Assembly: GCF_027942865.1 (NCBI RefSeq)
Contig: NC_134515.1
Coordinates: forward strand, 12,357,339 to 12,421,338
DNA from: Odontesthes bonariensis
Taxonomy: Eukaryota; Chordata; Actinopteri; Atheriniformes; Atherinopsidae
Direction: 5' to 3'
DNA length: 64,000 nucleotides
Positions 1 through 11,500 of this stretch are shown here, one piece after another. Position 1 is the stretch's first letter; every line of letters begins with the position of its first letter. The notes under the pieces are model-generated. The model did not search any database, had not been told where the DNA came from, and saw nothing but the letters and a program-made list of their open reading frames with translations. The position numbers and the translations under genes are program-made.

Positions 1-2662
1 CCATAAAAGCCAATAAAACTCGAGGTTGACGCCCCCAAACCGGAAGTGAGGTCATATCTTGGCAACCATTTGATATCATGACGTCAAACTTATAACACAG
101 ACTCAAGACTGCTAAGGTAAGATGCCCAAGAAGTTTGGTGACGTTCGGCCTATAGGTGGCGCTATATGTAGCAAAAATGCATTTTTAATCATATCTTTTG
201 ACACGTTGGTCCACATTTCACAAATGAGGTACCAGTAGAATCCCTGGATAAAGACGAGGTCAACACACCTAATGACGTCATTTGCGCCATCTTGGATTGT
301 CCGCCATTTTGAATTTAATCAAAAACCTTCAAAACGCATTTCAGGCCACTAAGATTGTCCAATCTCCACGAGACTTGGCACATAGAATCTTCAGACCAAG
401 CCGCACATAAGTTATTATGTGGATTTTTTTATTTAACTTCCGTGTAACCGCGGCAGCCAATCAAACTCCACGCCGATGCGCAAATGGGACATTTGGCCGT
501 ATCTCTGCGATGCATTGATGTATCGATGCCAAACTTGGTGCATGAACTCACGACGCCATCCTGAGCAGCCCAAGCCTTGCCTATTGTGCCATTCTGCTAG
601 GACCCCCACATCGCTGCTTGCAGCTATATTTATTGGGGGTCCTAGCAGCGAAGCTGCAGGAACCCATTGAGTTAGTAGCTTTTCCTATTATTATTGGGGG
701 TCCTAGCAGCGAAGCTGCAGGAACCCATTGAGTTAGTAGCTTTTCCTATTATTATTATTATTATTATTATTCCTCTACTTTCTGCTGCAATTGAAGTCTA
801 TGGCAGCCCCATGAATGCTATGGTAAAAAGTTGTGAAATTTGGCACACATAATTAGCCAAGTGCCAATCACAAACTCAAGAATTTTCATTGCCCAAGAGC
901 TTACTCTCTAGCGCCACCAACACGTCAAAGTTCAAAGTGCATTCAGCCTAATAACTTTTGACTACTTGGTCCGAATTTCAGAAATGAGGCATCGTTGGAA
1001 TCCTTGGATCATGACGAGTCCAACGCACCCTATGACGTCAATTTGCGTATGCTTAGATTTTCCGCCATTTTGAATTTTATCAAAAAGCTTAAAAAAGCAT
1101 TTCAGGTCACACAAATTGTCAAATCGTCACGAAACTTGGCACATAGACTCTTAAGACCAAGCCGCACAAAAGTTATCATGTGGAATTTTTAATTAGGCTT
1201 CCGATTTTCCATAAAAGCCAATCAAACTTGAGGTTGACGCCGCCAAACCGGAAGTGAGGTCATATCTTGGCAACCATTTGATGTTATGACGTCAAACTTC
1301 TAACACAGTCTCAAGACCGCTAAAGTAATAGGCCCAAGAAGTTTGGTGACATTTGGCCAATAGGTGGCGCTATATGTAGCCAAAATGTCTTTTTGCTTAT
1401 ATCTTTGGACTCTTTGGTCCAAATGTCACAAATGAGATACCAATGGAATCACTGGATAGAGACGGGGATAATCCACCTCATGTCGTCATGTGCGCCATCT
1501 TGGATTTTCCGCCATTTTTAATTTAATCGAAAACATTCAAAACACATTTAAGGCCACGCCTATTGTCCAATCTCGACGGGACTTGGCACATAGAATCGTC
1601 AGACCAAGCCGCACATAAGTTATCAGGTGGATTTTCTCATTTCACTTCCGTTTGCCCGTGACAGCCAATCAAACTCTACGCCGACGCGCAAACGTGACAT
1701 TTGGCCAAATCTCTGCGATCCATTGATGTATCGAGGCCAAACTTGCTGCATGGACTCAAGACGCATTCCTGAGCAGCCCAAGCCTTCCTTATTGTGCCAA
1801 TCTGCTAGGCCCCCACATCGCGGCTTGTTATTCCTCCACTTTCTGCTGCAACGCTATGGTAAAAAGTTGTGAAATTTGGCACACGTAATCAGCCAAGTGC
1901 CAATGCCAAAGTCAGGAATTTTCATGGCCCAAGAGCTTACTCTCTAGCGCCACCAACACGCCAAAATTCAAAGTGCATTCAGCCTAATAACTTTGGACTA
2001 CTTGGTCCAAATTTCACAAATGAAGCATTGCTGGAATCCTTGGATCATGACGAGTCTAACGCACCCCATGACGTCAATTTGCGTATACTTAGATTTTCCG
2101 CCATTTTGAATTTAATCAAAAAGCTTAAAAAAGCATTTCAGGCCACAGAGATTGTTCGATTTTCACGAAACTTGGCACATAGACTCTTAAGACCAAGCCG
2201 CACAAAAGTTATCATGTGGAATTTTTAATTACGCTTCCGATTTTCCATAAAAGCCCATCAAACTTGAGGTTGACGCCGCCAAACCGGAAGTGAGGTCATA
2301 TCTTGGCAACCATTAGATGTTATCACGTCAAACTTATAACACAGACTCAAGACTGCTAAGGTAAGAGGCCCAAGAAGTTTGGTGACGTTTGGCCAATAGG
2401 TGGCGCTATATGTATCAAAAATGCATTTTTGCTCATATCTTTGGATCCCTTGGTCCAAATTTCATAAATGAGGTACCGTTGGAATCCCTGGATATAGACG
2501 AGGTCAACGCACCTCATACCCCATGACGTCATCAGCGCCATCTTGGATGTTCCGCCATTTTGAATTTAATAGAAATCCTTCAAAAAGCATTTCAGGCCAC
2601 TGGGATTCTCAAATCTCCACGGGACTTGGCACATAGAAACCTCAGACCAAGCCGCACATAAG
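1..2662. repeat. Array 1 of the ~1.07-kb tandem repeat (left edge of window)
   Basis: Tandem copies of an unclassified repeat. The landmark GGAAGTGAGGYCATATCTTG recurs near 50, 1250 and 2287. Each long unit contains two related halves of about 450 bp, both carrying versions of 'ccgccattttgaattt', 'aaacttggcacatag' and 'agaccaagccgcac', so it is a higher-order repeat. A hairpin-forming segment (GGGTCCTAGCAGC, then GCTGCAGGAACCC) followed by a TTA-trinucleotide run is present twice in a row at 636-770. Short open frames inside are by-products of the repeat. The superfamily was not recognised; a Helitron-like non-autonomous origin is only a guess. Confidence 0.85.
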
Positions 2663-3144
2663 CAGGAAAAACCATGAATTGTTTGGTAGTTCAATCATTG
2701 CCAATAGTTTGACACAGCATGAGTTGGCATTGTCCCTATTTCCCCACACCAAGCTATAACATTTGGTGATCTTTGACCTTTGGAAGATGTCAGTATTTTA
2801 CGTAGGCATGTACTGTGTCTCAGCAATTATAATAATAATGATAGAAGACCAAATATAAATGATCAAGAGTATTTAAAAAAAAAATTTAATAACAAAAGAA
2901 ACATACAAACAAAGATTATAAAAACAGAGTAAGATTGGAAGGAGAAAATTAAATTAATCGGAATTATGGACCAAAGGGAAAATGTGTTTTCAGGTTTGTC
3001 TCAAAACTATCTATAGTTGTACAACATTTGATATGAATGACGTAATCCCAGATCATGGGCATAACCACAGAGAAAGTTCCCCCGTTGTTTTAAGTGATGA
3101 GGGAATTAAGAGCAATGAAACACTCATTTAAAACAAACATCTTA
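2663..3144. other. Block A flank, no gene seen
   Basis: This AT-rich sequence is also present in block B from about 35785. It holds an A-rich stretch near 2873-2900 and no convincing reading frame. Compared with block B it lacks two segments: the ~750 bp before 35785, and about 430 bp corresponding to 36236-36665. The second block-B segment looks like a dispersed teleost repeat ('ggcagccagtgcaacttcataagaac'). Confidence 0.5.
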
Positions 3145-4935
3145 TTACATAGAGACTGTGCAGTATGTACAGCCAATTTGACTGCAGGAGCAGTCAGCAC
3201 TTTCACCATTTATGAAAGTCACAAAAGCAGGCATGGAGGAGTTGATGTCCTGAACATTAGTAGCTGCAGAAGTAGTAGAGGAGATAGGAGACTGCTCCAG
3301 ACAGTCTCGGTAAGTCTCTGCAGCAGACGTTAAAGCAGCCACATCAACCTGTAGAGCTTTGCTGATACGTCCACAGATCACATCAATCAGCTTCGGGCAG
3401 TCAAATTGAGTTGAGATGATATTCCATGCTGGTACTGATAACACAGTGTTGTCCTGTTGTTCGATGGATGTTGTTGCGACATGACCCTCGGTGCACGTAC
3501 AATGCCTGGCAATGAACAATTTGTTGTGAGGAACAATTTACAAAACATGCATACTAGATAGATAGATACATGTTCCTCAGCAGGCTATTTAAAATAATAA
3601 AGCACTTCATTCATAGTGTTGCACAACATAGAACAATAACAATTAAAATGTCTCTTGGAACAGTGTGTATACTTACATGTTATGTCACAGGAAAATTTCT
3701 GGGAATCAGACTTTTGTCGTTCGGAAGGGGTACAGTGAAACAGCAGTCTTCAGGTAGGACCATGGATAGTAAAGGTTGATGACCATCAAAAGGTTCTGTG
3801 GCTGGTAAAATCCCTCGGTGGGCTGCAGATGTAAGACATCCATCTAGTAATGAATAAAACAAAGGACTTTACAGCATGAACATGTTACAGCATGGGCAGA
3901 ATACAAAGGTTATACATTTATGTAAAGCAAAAGCATGAATTGATACTCACATAATAAAATTAAATCAAGGAACATTGAGTCAGACTTCTGTCATTTTTTT
4001 TCTTCAAATGGGTCTTGGACGGACAGGGCATAGTTTGAAATACAGAAATCAGGCAAGAACCACAGGTGGAACCCTACTGTGAGCAACAAACAGAGAATAA
4101 TGTCTGTTCAATAAATGTTGTAAAAGACACATGAATTTCAAATTGTGAAAGTAGAGATACTCACCAAATTTTCATGACTGGTTCCAACAATCATATTCCC
4201 AAGAGTTGTAGTTTTTTCTTAAGTTCCAGAGCACAGATGGAGACACTTGAGCTTTGCTAAACACCAAGGATGCCAAAGCCAGAAGAGTCACAGCTGCTTT
4301 TGCAGCTTGTTTTGCTGATGTCCAAAAGTCTTTGCTTGTCTCATCATCAGTACATGCCATGGAATTGGAGCAGGTAGATAGGCAAGGTGTTGTGTCCACA
4401 CAGCTTTTTAGGTTTTGGGAAAACATGATTTGTACAGTCCTTTGACATTAGGAAGCTTACAAACATACTTTTGTTGTGCACCTTAAAGAGGGCAAAATTC
4501 CTTAGTTGGCATTTGCAAAACAACTGTCCATTTTCTGATTTGAAATGCTTCCCTTCAGAAAAACAAATCCAATAAAAATTTTGTTTACATTGCATAGCAT
4601 CTTTTGTTCAGAAAGTGATTGACTTTGTTGCCATTTCATGATGCAAATAGCAAAACACATCCTGCTCCACACACACAGAGTAATCCTTAAGTCATACTTA
4701 AGTCCATTACATATGCACAGTGATGAAATAAAAAACAACAAATGAACCAAAACAAGCCTAACAAGAATTAATGTTGAATGGAACACAGATAAAGAAAGTG
4801 AAAGTAAATGTGTAGCCTTGTATTACTCACTCAGGCACAGAAACAATGCAGTGAATGGTCCCATAACTGTCACATCAAATGGCAAATGGTCCCCGGGACT
4901 GAGGTTCCACACACTTGTAAAGCATGCCAACTAGC
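3145..4935 (-). pseudogene. Candidate spliced gene remnant downstream of the Helentron gene (copy A)
   Basis: The minus strand shows several open stretches bounded by splice-like signals. One runs from a splice acceptor near 3505 to a stop at 3145 and reads ...TSIEQQDNTVLSVPAWNI... One is at 3677-3843, between TTATTCATTACTAG and ACATGTAAGT. One is at about 4165-4440, before GGTGAGTATC. One is near 4832-4910, before GTGAGTAATA. The product was not recognised. Between copies A and B the last stretch has several amino-acid changes plus a 4-bp length change at its upstream end, and the 4172-4426 frame is shifted by one T in copy B. These point to drift. It could be extra exons of the Helentron transcript, a captured host fragment, or non-coding sequence. 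Confidence 0.3.
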
Positions 4936-4937
4936 TG

Positions 4938-5357
4938 TAGGCATGGGCCGGTTACTGGTTTCAAGGTATGAAAAAGTCAAGGTTTCAAAACCTTTTCAAA
5001 ACCCAAAGGTTTTTCACTTACTCAAAGCGGGCTCTTTCTTCTGGTGTCAAGGGGCGTGAACCGCTCCGCGGACAGTGGCAGGTGGGGAGTTTAACTGGGG
5101 CGGTACACCTGTCAAACGGTAACGCAGGTGTCCTGAGGCGAGCTCAGGGAGGACAGAAACCTCCCATGGAGCAGAAGGGCAAAAGCTCGCTCGATCTTGA
5201 TTTTCAGTATGAATACAGACGATGGCTGAAGGAGGCGAGCCCCCTGAACTTTTTTCCCTGCCTGTTTTTTGGTTGCCGCATAGTCGTGCATCAGTCAAAA
5301 TTTGAAACTTTGCCTAAGGTTATCATACCGACAGAATCTCATACCGGCCCATGCCTA
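4938..5357. mobile_element. hAT-like non-autonomous element containing 28S rRNA sequence (copy A)
   Basis: The ends are inverted: TAGGCATGGGCCGG at the left and CCGGCCCATGCCTA at the right. The sequence AGCTG flanks both sides (CAGCTG in copy B). The interior includes a fragment of large-subunit rRNA (5010-5220). The copy is shorter than its partner in block B because most of the later 28S part is deleted after 'tcagtatgaatacagac'. The hAT assignment rests on the terminus style and short flanking duplication only. No transposase is present. Confidence 0.6.
5010..5220 (+). pseudogene. 28S rRNA fragment (domain V region), inside the hAT-like element, copy A
   Basis: The segment carries vertebrate 28S landmarks on the plus strand: 'ggggcggtacacctgtcaaa', 'cggtaacgcaggtgtcc', 'gagctcagggaggacagaaa', 'gcagaagggcaaaagctcgc' and 'gatcttgattttcagta'. 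It is only about 210 bp long, carries substitutions and is embedded in a transposon, so it is not a functional rRNA gene. Confidence 0.85.
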
Positions 5358-5536
5358 CAGCTGTGGTCTCAAAACATAAAACTTATATTGGAAAATGGCT
5401 TACATACCCTCCCACGCCCTGCAAGGAGCCGTCCTCAATTTTAGCTCTCTCCTTGCGACCCACCCAAGCCCCAAGTAGCGGACGGTACATGTGTAGAACA
5501 TCTAATGGTGAATAACTCACGGAGCAAACACAAATA
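5358..5536. other. 3' flank of Helentron gene A
   Basis: Short region between the stop codon of the Helentron frame and the hAT-like element. On the minus strand a donor-like GTGAGT lies about 20 bases past the stop, and another, GTATGTAAG, lies near 5405. The transcript may therefore be spliced in its 3' untranslated part or read into downstream exons. No polyadenylation site was pinned down. Confidence 0.35.
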
Positions 5537-8500
5537 TTACAACAATGAGATAAGAATTGCATCATGAAAGCTGTAGTATGTTTGTACAACATCGACAACA
5601 ATATCTCCTACATCTTTACAGTAAACATGATCTATTAACGTACCTCTTTCTGTTGTAGCTGCTTGGACATGTTGGGTGTATCCATGTTGTTCCAGGAATT
5701 TTGCCACAGTAGAAGATACAAAGACATCCTCATTGAAGTCTCCCATGATCATCTTCCTCCCTGCATGTTTCTCAAGTTCAAAGACAACCTGTGATAACTG
5801 CTTTCGAAACATGTCAATCTTATAGGAAGATGGCCTGTACAAAACAACAGCAGTCAAATTGACATGAGACATATGGAAATACAAACATTCCAAGTTGCAT
5901 CTCTTTGGAATTGACACCTGCACATCAATGTTGTCTGAATAATACAAACCAACTCCTCCTCTTTGCTGTTGTTTCAATGCTGCAAAAACTGTGTCAGAGT
6001 CATCGTAACAGTTACCTCTTGGATTGTGATTAAAGACATACCCCGGTAGTTGTGGCTGGTCTTCGGTGTCTGCATTGAGCCATGTCTCTGTTAAACAAAT
6101 ACAGTCAGCTTTCATTAGGGTTTTGTGGGATTGCATGTCGTCAAAGTGAGCATTCAAACTCTGTACATTGTGAAGTGCAATCGTGCAGACCGGATCAACG
6201 TCAGGTGAACCAATACTTTTGAAGTTGAACTTTGGCAAGCTCTTCATGGCTGTGTCTACTTTGTCATCACAAAATATAGCTGTCTCTTTGAAGTCCTTAA
6301 TAATCAGTCCATCAAGAGTTCTCACACGACTCAATGCAACATATGCTTGCCCTGCAGCAAAGATTTTGTTGAGTGATACAACAGCTCTGTCAACAGTAAC
6401 ACCTTGGCACTTATGTACCGTCATTGCCCAAGCCAGGGTGAGAGGAAATTGCCTTCGTATTCCACCAGCATTTGATACTTGATCCTCTTGTACCTCCACA
6501 ATTGTAGAGCGTTCAGAGTTTCTTTTGGATTTTGACCTCTGCATCTTTCCAACATTAGGGTTTTCAAACTCAACATGGATAGCAATAGGAATGTCATCCT
6601 TATCTTCACCATTAATAATTTCCACAACCGTACCACACACACCATTGACGAGGCCGTCAGACACGTCTATATTTTTCTTCAACATCACCTTTGCTCCAAT
6701 GCCCAAAGACACACACCTTGGCAAGCACGAGTTGAAAACCTTTGTATGGAAGCCTAATTTTGGTTCCATTCTTCCAGTTTTGGGACTCCGTGTAAAATCT
6801 TGGGCATCTATGCTGATTGCATCTGGGCAATGCTTTTGCAGTCTAGTGATATTGTATTTATCAACCTCTGCATTTGTAGCATATATGTGAATGTCTGTGG
6901 AGTCTTCACCAGTTTCACGTTGTTTTAATGCAAACACATCATGCCCACTGAGATGTTCATTCTTTTTACGAACTCTGAGACGATTCAGCATCTCCGCAAA
7001 TTCTGCATTTTCTTGCCTCAAAACTTTGGTAAGCTCAGCCACTTCAAAGTTGTTGTCCCACATGTTGGCTTCTGTGTTGTCAGAAAAAAGAGGTGTGCCT
7101 TTGACAGGTCTCAACTGAAAGAAGTCACCCACGCAGATCAGGGAAACATTTGCAAACAAAGAATAATCACCAGTCTGTTTTATTTGACGTAGTCTGCCAT
7201 GAACGTAGGACAAAAGACGGTGGTCAACCATGGACACTTCATCAATGATCAAAATCTGCAAGTTTCGCATTTTCATCCTTAAAGTATTTACCTTCTCATC
7301 ACCAAGAGGTTGATATGGCAGCTTAACATTTGCACCAATGGAGAATGTACTGTGAATAGTTGCAGCACCAATGTTATATGCAGCCACACCAGTGGGCGCT
7401 GTAAGGAGCACAGTCAGATCATCTGGATTGTCAGAAATCTGTGACAGCAGTCGTGTAGATTCGTACTGGATGGCTTTGATCAAATGGGATTTGCCTGTTC
7501 CTGCTCCACCAGTAATGAACAATCGCAACGGTTCAGGATTCTGTCCAAAGAGTATCTGCAGACACCACCGACGTACAGCATAAAATATTGCTGCCTGCTC
7601 TTCATTCAGTGTTCGCAATAAACCTAGTGCAGCATCTCGGGGCATTGTCATGTGATTAGTTTCCAGAGTGCACGTTGTCTGTGGATTTGCTGTCAGGTCA
7701 GGAATAAGATCACCAACATCATCACTGCCTTCTTCATCATCTACAGCTTTGGGTTTCATATCCAAACAACTGAGACGTTCGCTTTCTGTTTCTGGACATA
7801 TCTGAGCCCAAGCGTCTTCTAAATCAATGTCGTTATCCAGCAACTGTTTGGCTTTGTCAATCTCATCGCTTTCTTTTTCAAATAAAGCTTTGTTGGAGTC
7901 CACAATTGACTGCACTTTTTGGATGTCAGAGCCACATTTCACTGCACCAGTTGTGTAGAACTGTTCGTATGTTTCAAACTGAGGCGGTCTGAGGTGGAAG
8001 TCCTCATAATAAGGCAAAAACAGCTGCAGCAATGAATGAAAGTACTTTTCTGGATTTTTTGTGTGTGAAAACCTGGGATATCTCACAACAGCAGGCTGTG
8101 TTCTGGTCCTTTTTCTGATGAAGCCACGGTTGTTGTTCAGTTGTATTATGTCCTGTGATTCTCTTTGTGGTGAAACCTCAGACTTTGAAAGAACTCTGTA
8201 CTGAGAGCAAAAGCTGGCAAGGCATAACTCCTCCATTTCTGCTGATCTGGGTCTACTTTTGTATCTTTCCACCACATTAGTCATCCAAATGCTACTGTCA
8301 TCATCAGGCTGTTGGAGCTGAGCTCTAGCTTGGAGCACATGCAAAGGCAAACTCATTCTAACAGGATTTTCACCAACAGGAATAAACTGTACATCACGAG
8401 AACATTCCTTCAAACGCATACGAGTCAAACGATACACTGCCTCTTGAGCTGAAACTTCTCTGTTGTGCAGGTAGACGCTGCCGAGCTGTTTGAATGCAGC

Positions 8501-11500
8501 TTTTGCATCAAGATTGCCATTCATCGCCTCCTTCTGTGCACGCTGTAACAGCAAACCCATTTCTTGCTCTGCTTTTGTGATGTATGACAGTATATAGACC
8601 ACAACAGAATAGGCGTCGGTGATATACTGAATGTCCATGTTTCCTTGCCAAGCACGCAGTAAGTCTTTATTGTACTGGTTCACCCAAATATCAGACGGAT
8701 TTCGCTTATGGACAATGCTTTTCTTTTTGGAACATATGGTGTATGCTCTCTCAAACAGGCCTTGATGTATCCCAAGAGACTCAAAAAAAGCATCAGCTGT
8801 ATCAAAACTCAGGTCAGGATTGGCCAGCGCTGTTTTCACCTTCTTTATGATTGCATTGGCATTGGTATTTTCATCTTTTCCATTCAGGTCCTCTGAGTTC
8901 CCAGCTCTTGTAATGAAAGTACGGCTTGATGGAGGTCGTGGGAAATTGAATCGGCACACTGTATTTTTCTTACGGCATGTTTTTGAGTGTTTTGTGCTGT
9001 GTCTTTGTACGCTGCTCACAACCTCATGAAGCTCTGCATCAGACTCTGGTGGAATATCACAGGAAATGTATCTGTCTATGAAACGTACCACATCAGCATC
9101 ACTGTCTTTATCAATCTTTGGTGCATCTTCCACCCAAAACAAACAGTGAACATGAGGAGAACCACGCTGTTGGAATTCAACTCGATAGAAGTAGTCCTTT
9201 ATTTTGCCTATGGGTTCAGCTGGTGACAGGATTACATCACGAAGAAAACAATGCCATCGATAGTCAAACATTCTTGCTGCAGTAACTGGATTTCTTCCAA
9301 TCAACGCACATTTTTGAGACCAGTCAAGTTCCTCCACAGGTGTTTCTTTTCCTTCTAACCTCAAAAGAGAAGCAAGCATTTCAGGCCATCTCAGATCAGC
9401 ACTTGACATGCTTATGAAAAACGTTGGAATTGACAGTTGTCGAATCATACTGAACAAATCTTTCTGTACTGCCATCCAGTAAGGTGGGGTTCCACGAATT
9501 CCTCGCAAGAACTTGTACCCTTCATCATTTCGTAATATTTTACTGAGTGAATCTGAGTTCAACAACATGTTTGATGCTTCTTTCAGAGATGATTTGCCGC
9601 CACCTTTGCGCATTGCCACTGATACACCAGATATGACTTGATGCACTTCTGATATGTACTGTGCATAAAATATGTAGTCTGTGTTGCGACCAAAACGTCC
9701 ATCAGCGTTGAGAATGCGACAGTTCAGGTAACGTGACAGAGTTATTTTTGATTCCCTTTCATCGTGGAATGTAGGTCCACCCAATGGAAACAGAGCAGGA
9801 AAGCATTTGGCCTCGTTGGTTTTATCAGATAGTAAACGAACTGGACTGTTGCCTTCAGCTGGTGCCACGCTCAGTATATCCTGAAAATTCTGATCAATGA
9901 TCTCTGAACCCAGATTGACAGGTTGCAATGATGTGTCTGACAAGAGGCCACTCTGGTCTTTAATGTAGGTCAGTTCCTCCTCTGCTTGCTCTTCCTCAAG
10001 ATTATTTTCATCATCACTGTTATTTTCATTATCACTGTTAGCTGGCAGCTCTTGGTTGTCCTCATTTGCCTCACATTGATCACTTCCATTCAGAGTGTTT
10101 ACCCATTCATCATTTAAAATGACATCATCATACCACTTATTGTTTGCCATCAAATACCTCAGTGCATTCCTTACACGATCAGTGTGGACATACATGTACT
10201 CATAATGACCTTTGTATGTCAACTTGCGTTTGAGTTTGACTCTTATCATTTTATCATCACACTCGTTCCTTGGCAGAATGTTTGTCACGCTACTGTTATC
10301 AACAGGTACAGAGACACATGGACCATGGCAAGCTCTTTGGCGGCCTCGGGGCAAACACAGCAGCTTCATGAAGGGAATGTGACGAGCAATGAGATGTTCC
10401 TCCAAAGAATTCAGACATTTCAGTTCAGGTGGAATTTCATCCAAATGCATGTTGTTGGTGACACTCTCTTCTGGTAGTTTTCCTCCAAGCATTTTCCGAT
10501 GACAGGAATGGCAAACCCATAATTTGCTGCAAGGACTATCAGACAAATGACATTCCTGCCCACATTCAATATCACAAACGTGTAAATATTGCAATGTTAT
10601 ACACCTCTTAGCCAGTGCAGCAACCTCTGGTCTTTTGCTTTCATAATGAGATCTTTTACACTCAATCACTTGTTTCCTGAAAAGTAAGCGATGACAAACA
10701 GAGCATACGTATTCAGGACCACAGCTTACGTCTTGACGAAACTGACTGATGACAAAGTCAATGTCTTGTTGCTTCTTTCTCATATTTGCATGAGTGTCAC
10801 TGCTACTCTTAATTTTGTTTTGGCGAATTTCGTCATATTCATGATATTTCATCTTGCTTTTCTCGTTGATCTTCTTTTGAAACACGATNNNNNNNNNNNN
10901 NNNNNNNNNNNNNNNNNNNNNNNNNNNNNNNNNNNNNNNNNNNNNNNNNNNNNNNNNNNNNNNNNNNNNNNNNNNNNNNNNNNNNNNNNNNNNNNNNNNN
11001 NNNNNNNNNNNNNNNNNNNNNNNNNNNNNNNNNNNNNNNNNNNNNNNNNNNNNNNNNNNNNNNNNNNNNNNNNNNNNNNNNNNNNNNNNNNNNNNNNNNN
11101 NNNNNNNNNNNNNNNNNNNNNNNNNNNNNNNNNNNNNNNNNNNNNNNNNNNNNNNNNNNNNNNNNNNNNNNNNNNNNNNNNNNNNNNNNNNNNNNNNNNN
11201 NNNNNNNNNNNNNNNNNNNNNNNNNNNNNNNNNNNNNNNNNNNNNNNNNNNNNNNNNNNNNNNNNNNNNNNNNNNNNNNNNNNNNNNNNNNNNNNNNNNN
11301 NNNNNNNNNNNNNNNNNNNNNNNNNNNNNNNNNNNNNNNNNNNNNNNNNNNNNNNNNNNNNNNNNNNNNNNNNNNNNNNNNNNNNNNNATTCCAAGTTGC
11401 ATCTCTTTGGAATTGACACCTGCACATCAATGTTGTCTGAATAATACAAACCAACTCCTCCTCTTTGCTGTTGTTTCAATGCTGCAAAAACTGTGTCAGA

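Noticed and set aside
5047-5444. Open frames over the 28S rRNA fragment
   Set aside because: The underlying sequence is rRNA-derived and transposon-derived; no protein domain is visible.
6183-6890. Plus-strand frames of 99 and 121 codons opposite the Helentron gene
   Set aside because: They are antisense shadows of the conserved Rep-helicase coding frame and recur unchanged wherever that gene is copied.
10691-11454. Open frames of 187-241 codons crossing 10889-11388
   Set aside because: They consist mostly of unspecified bases in the assembly gap and carry no information.
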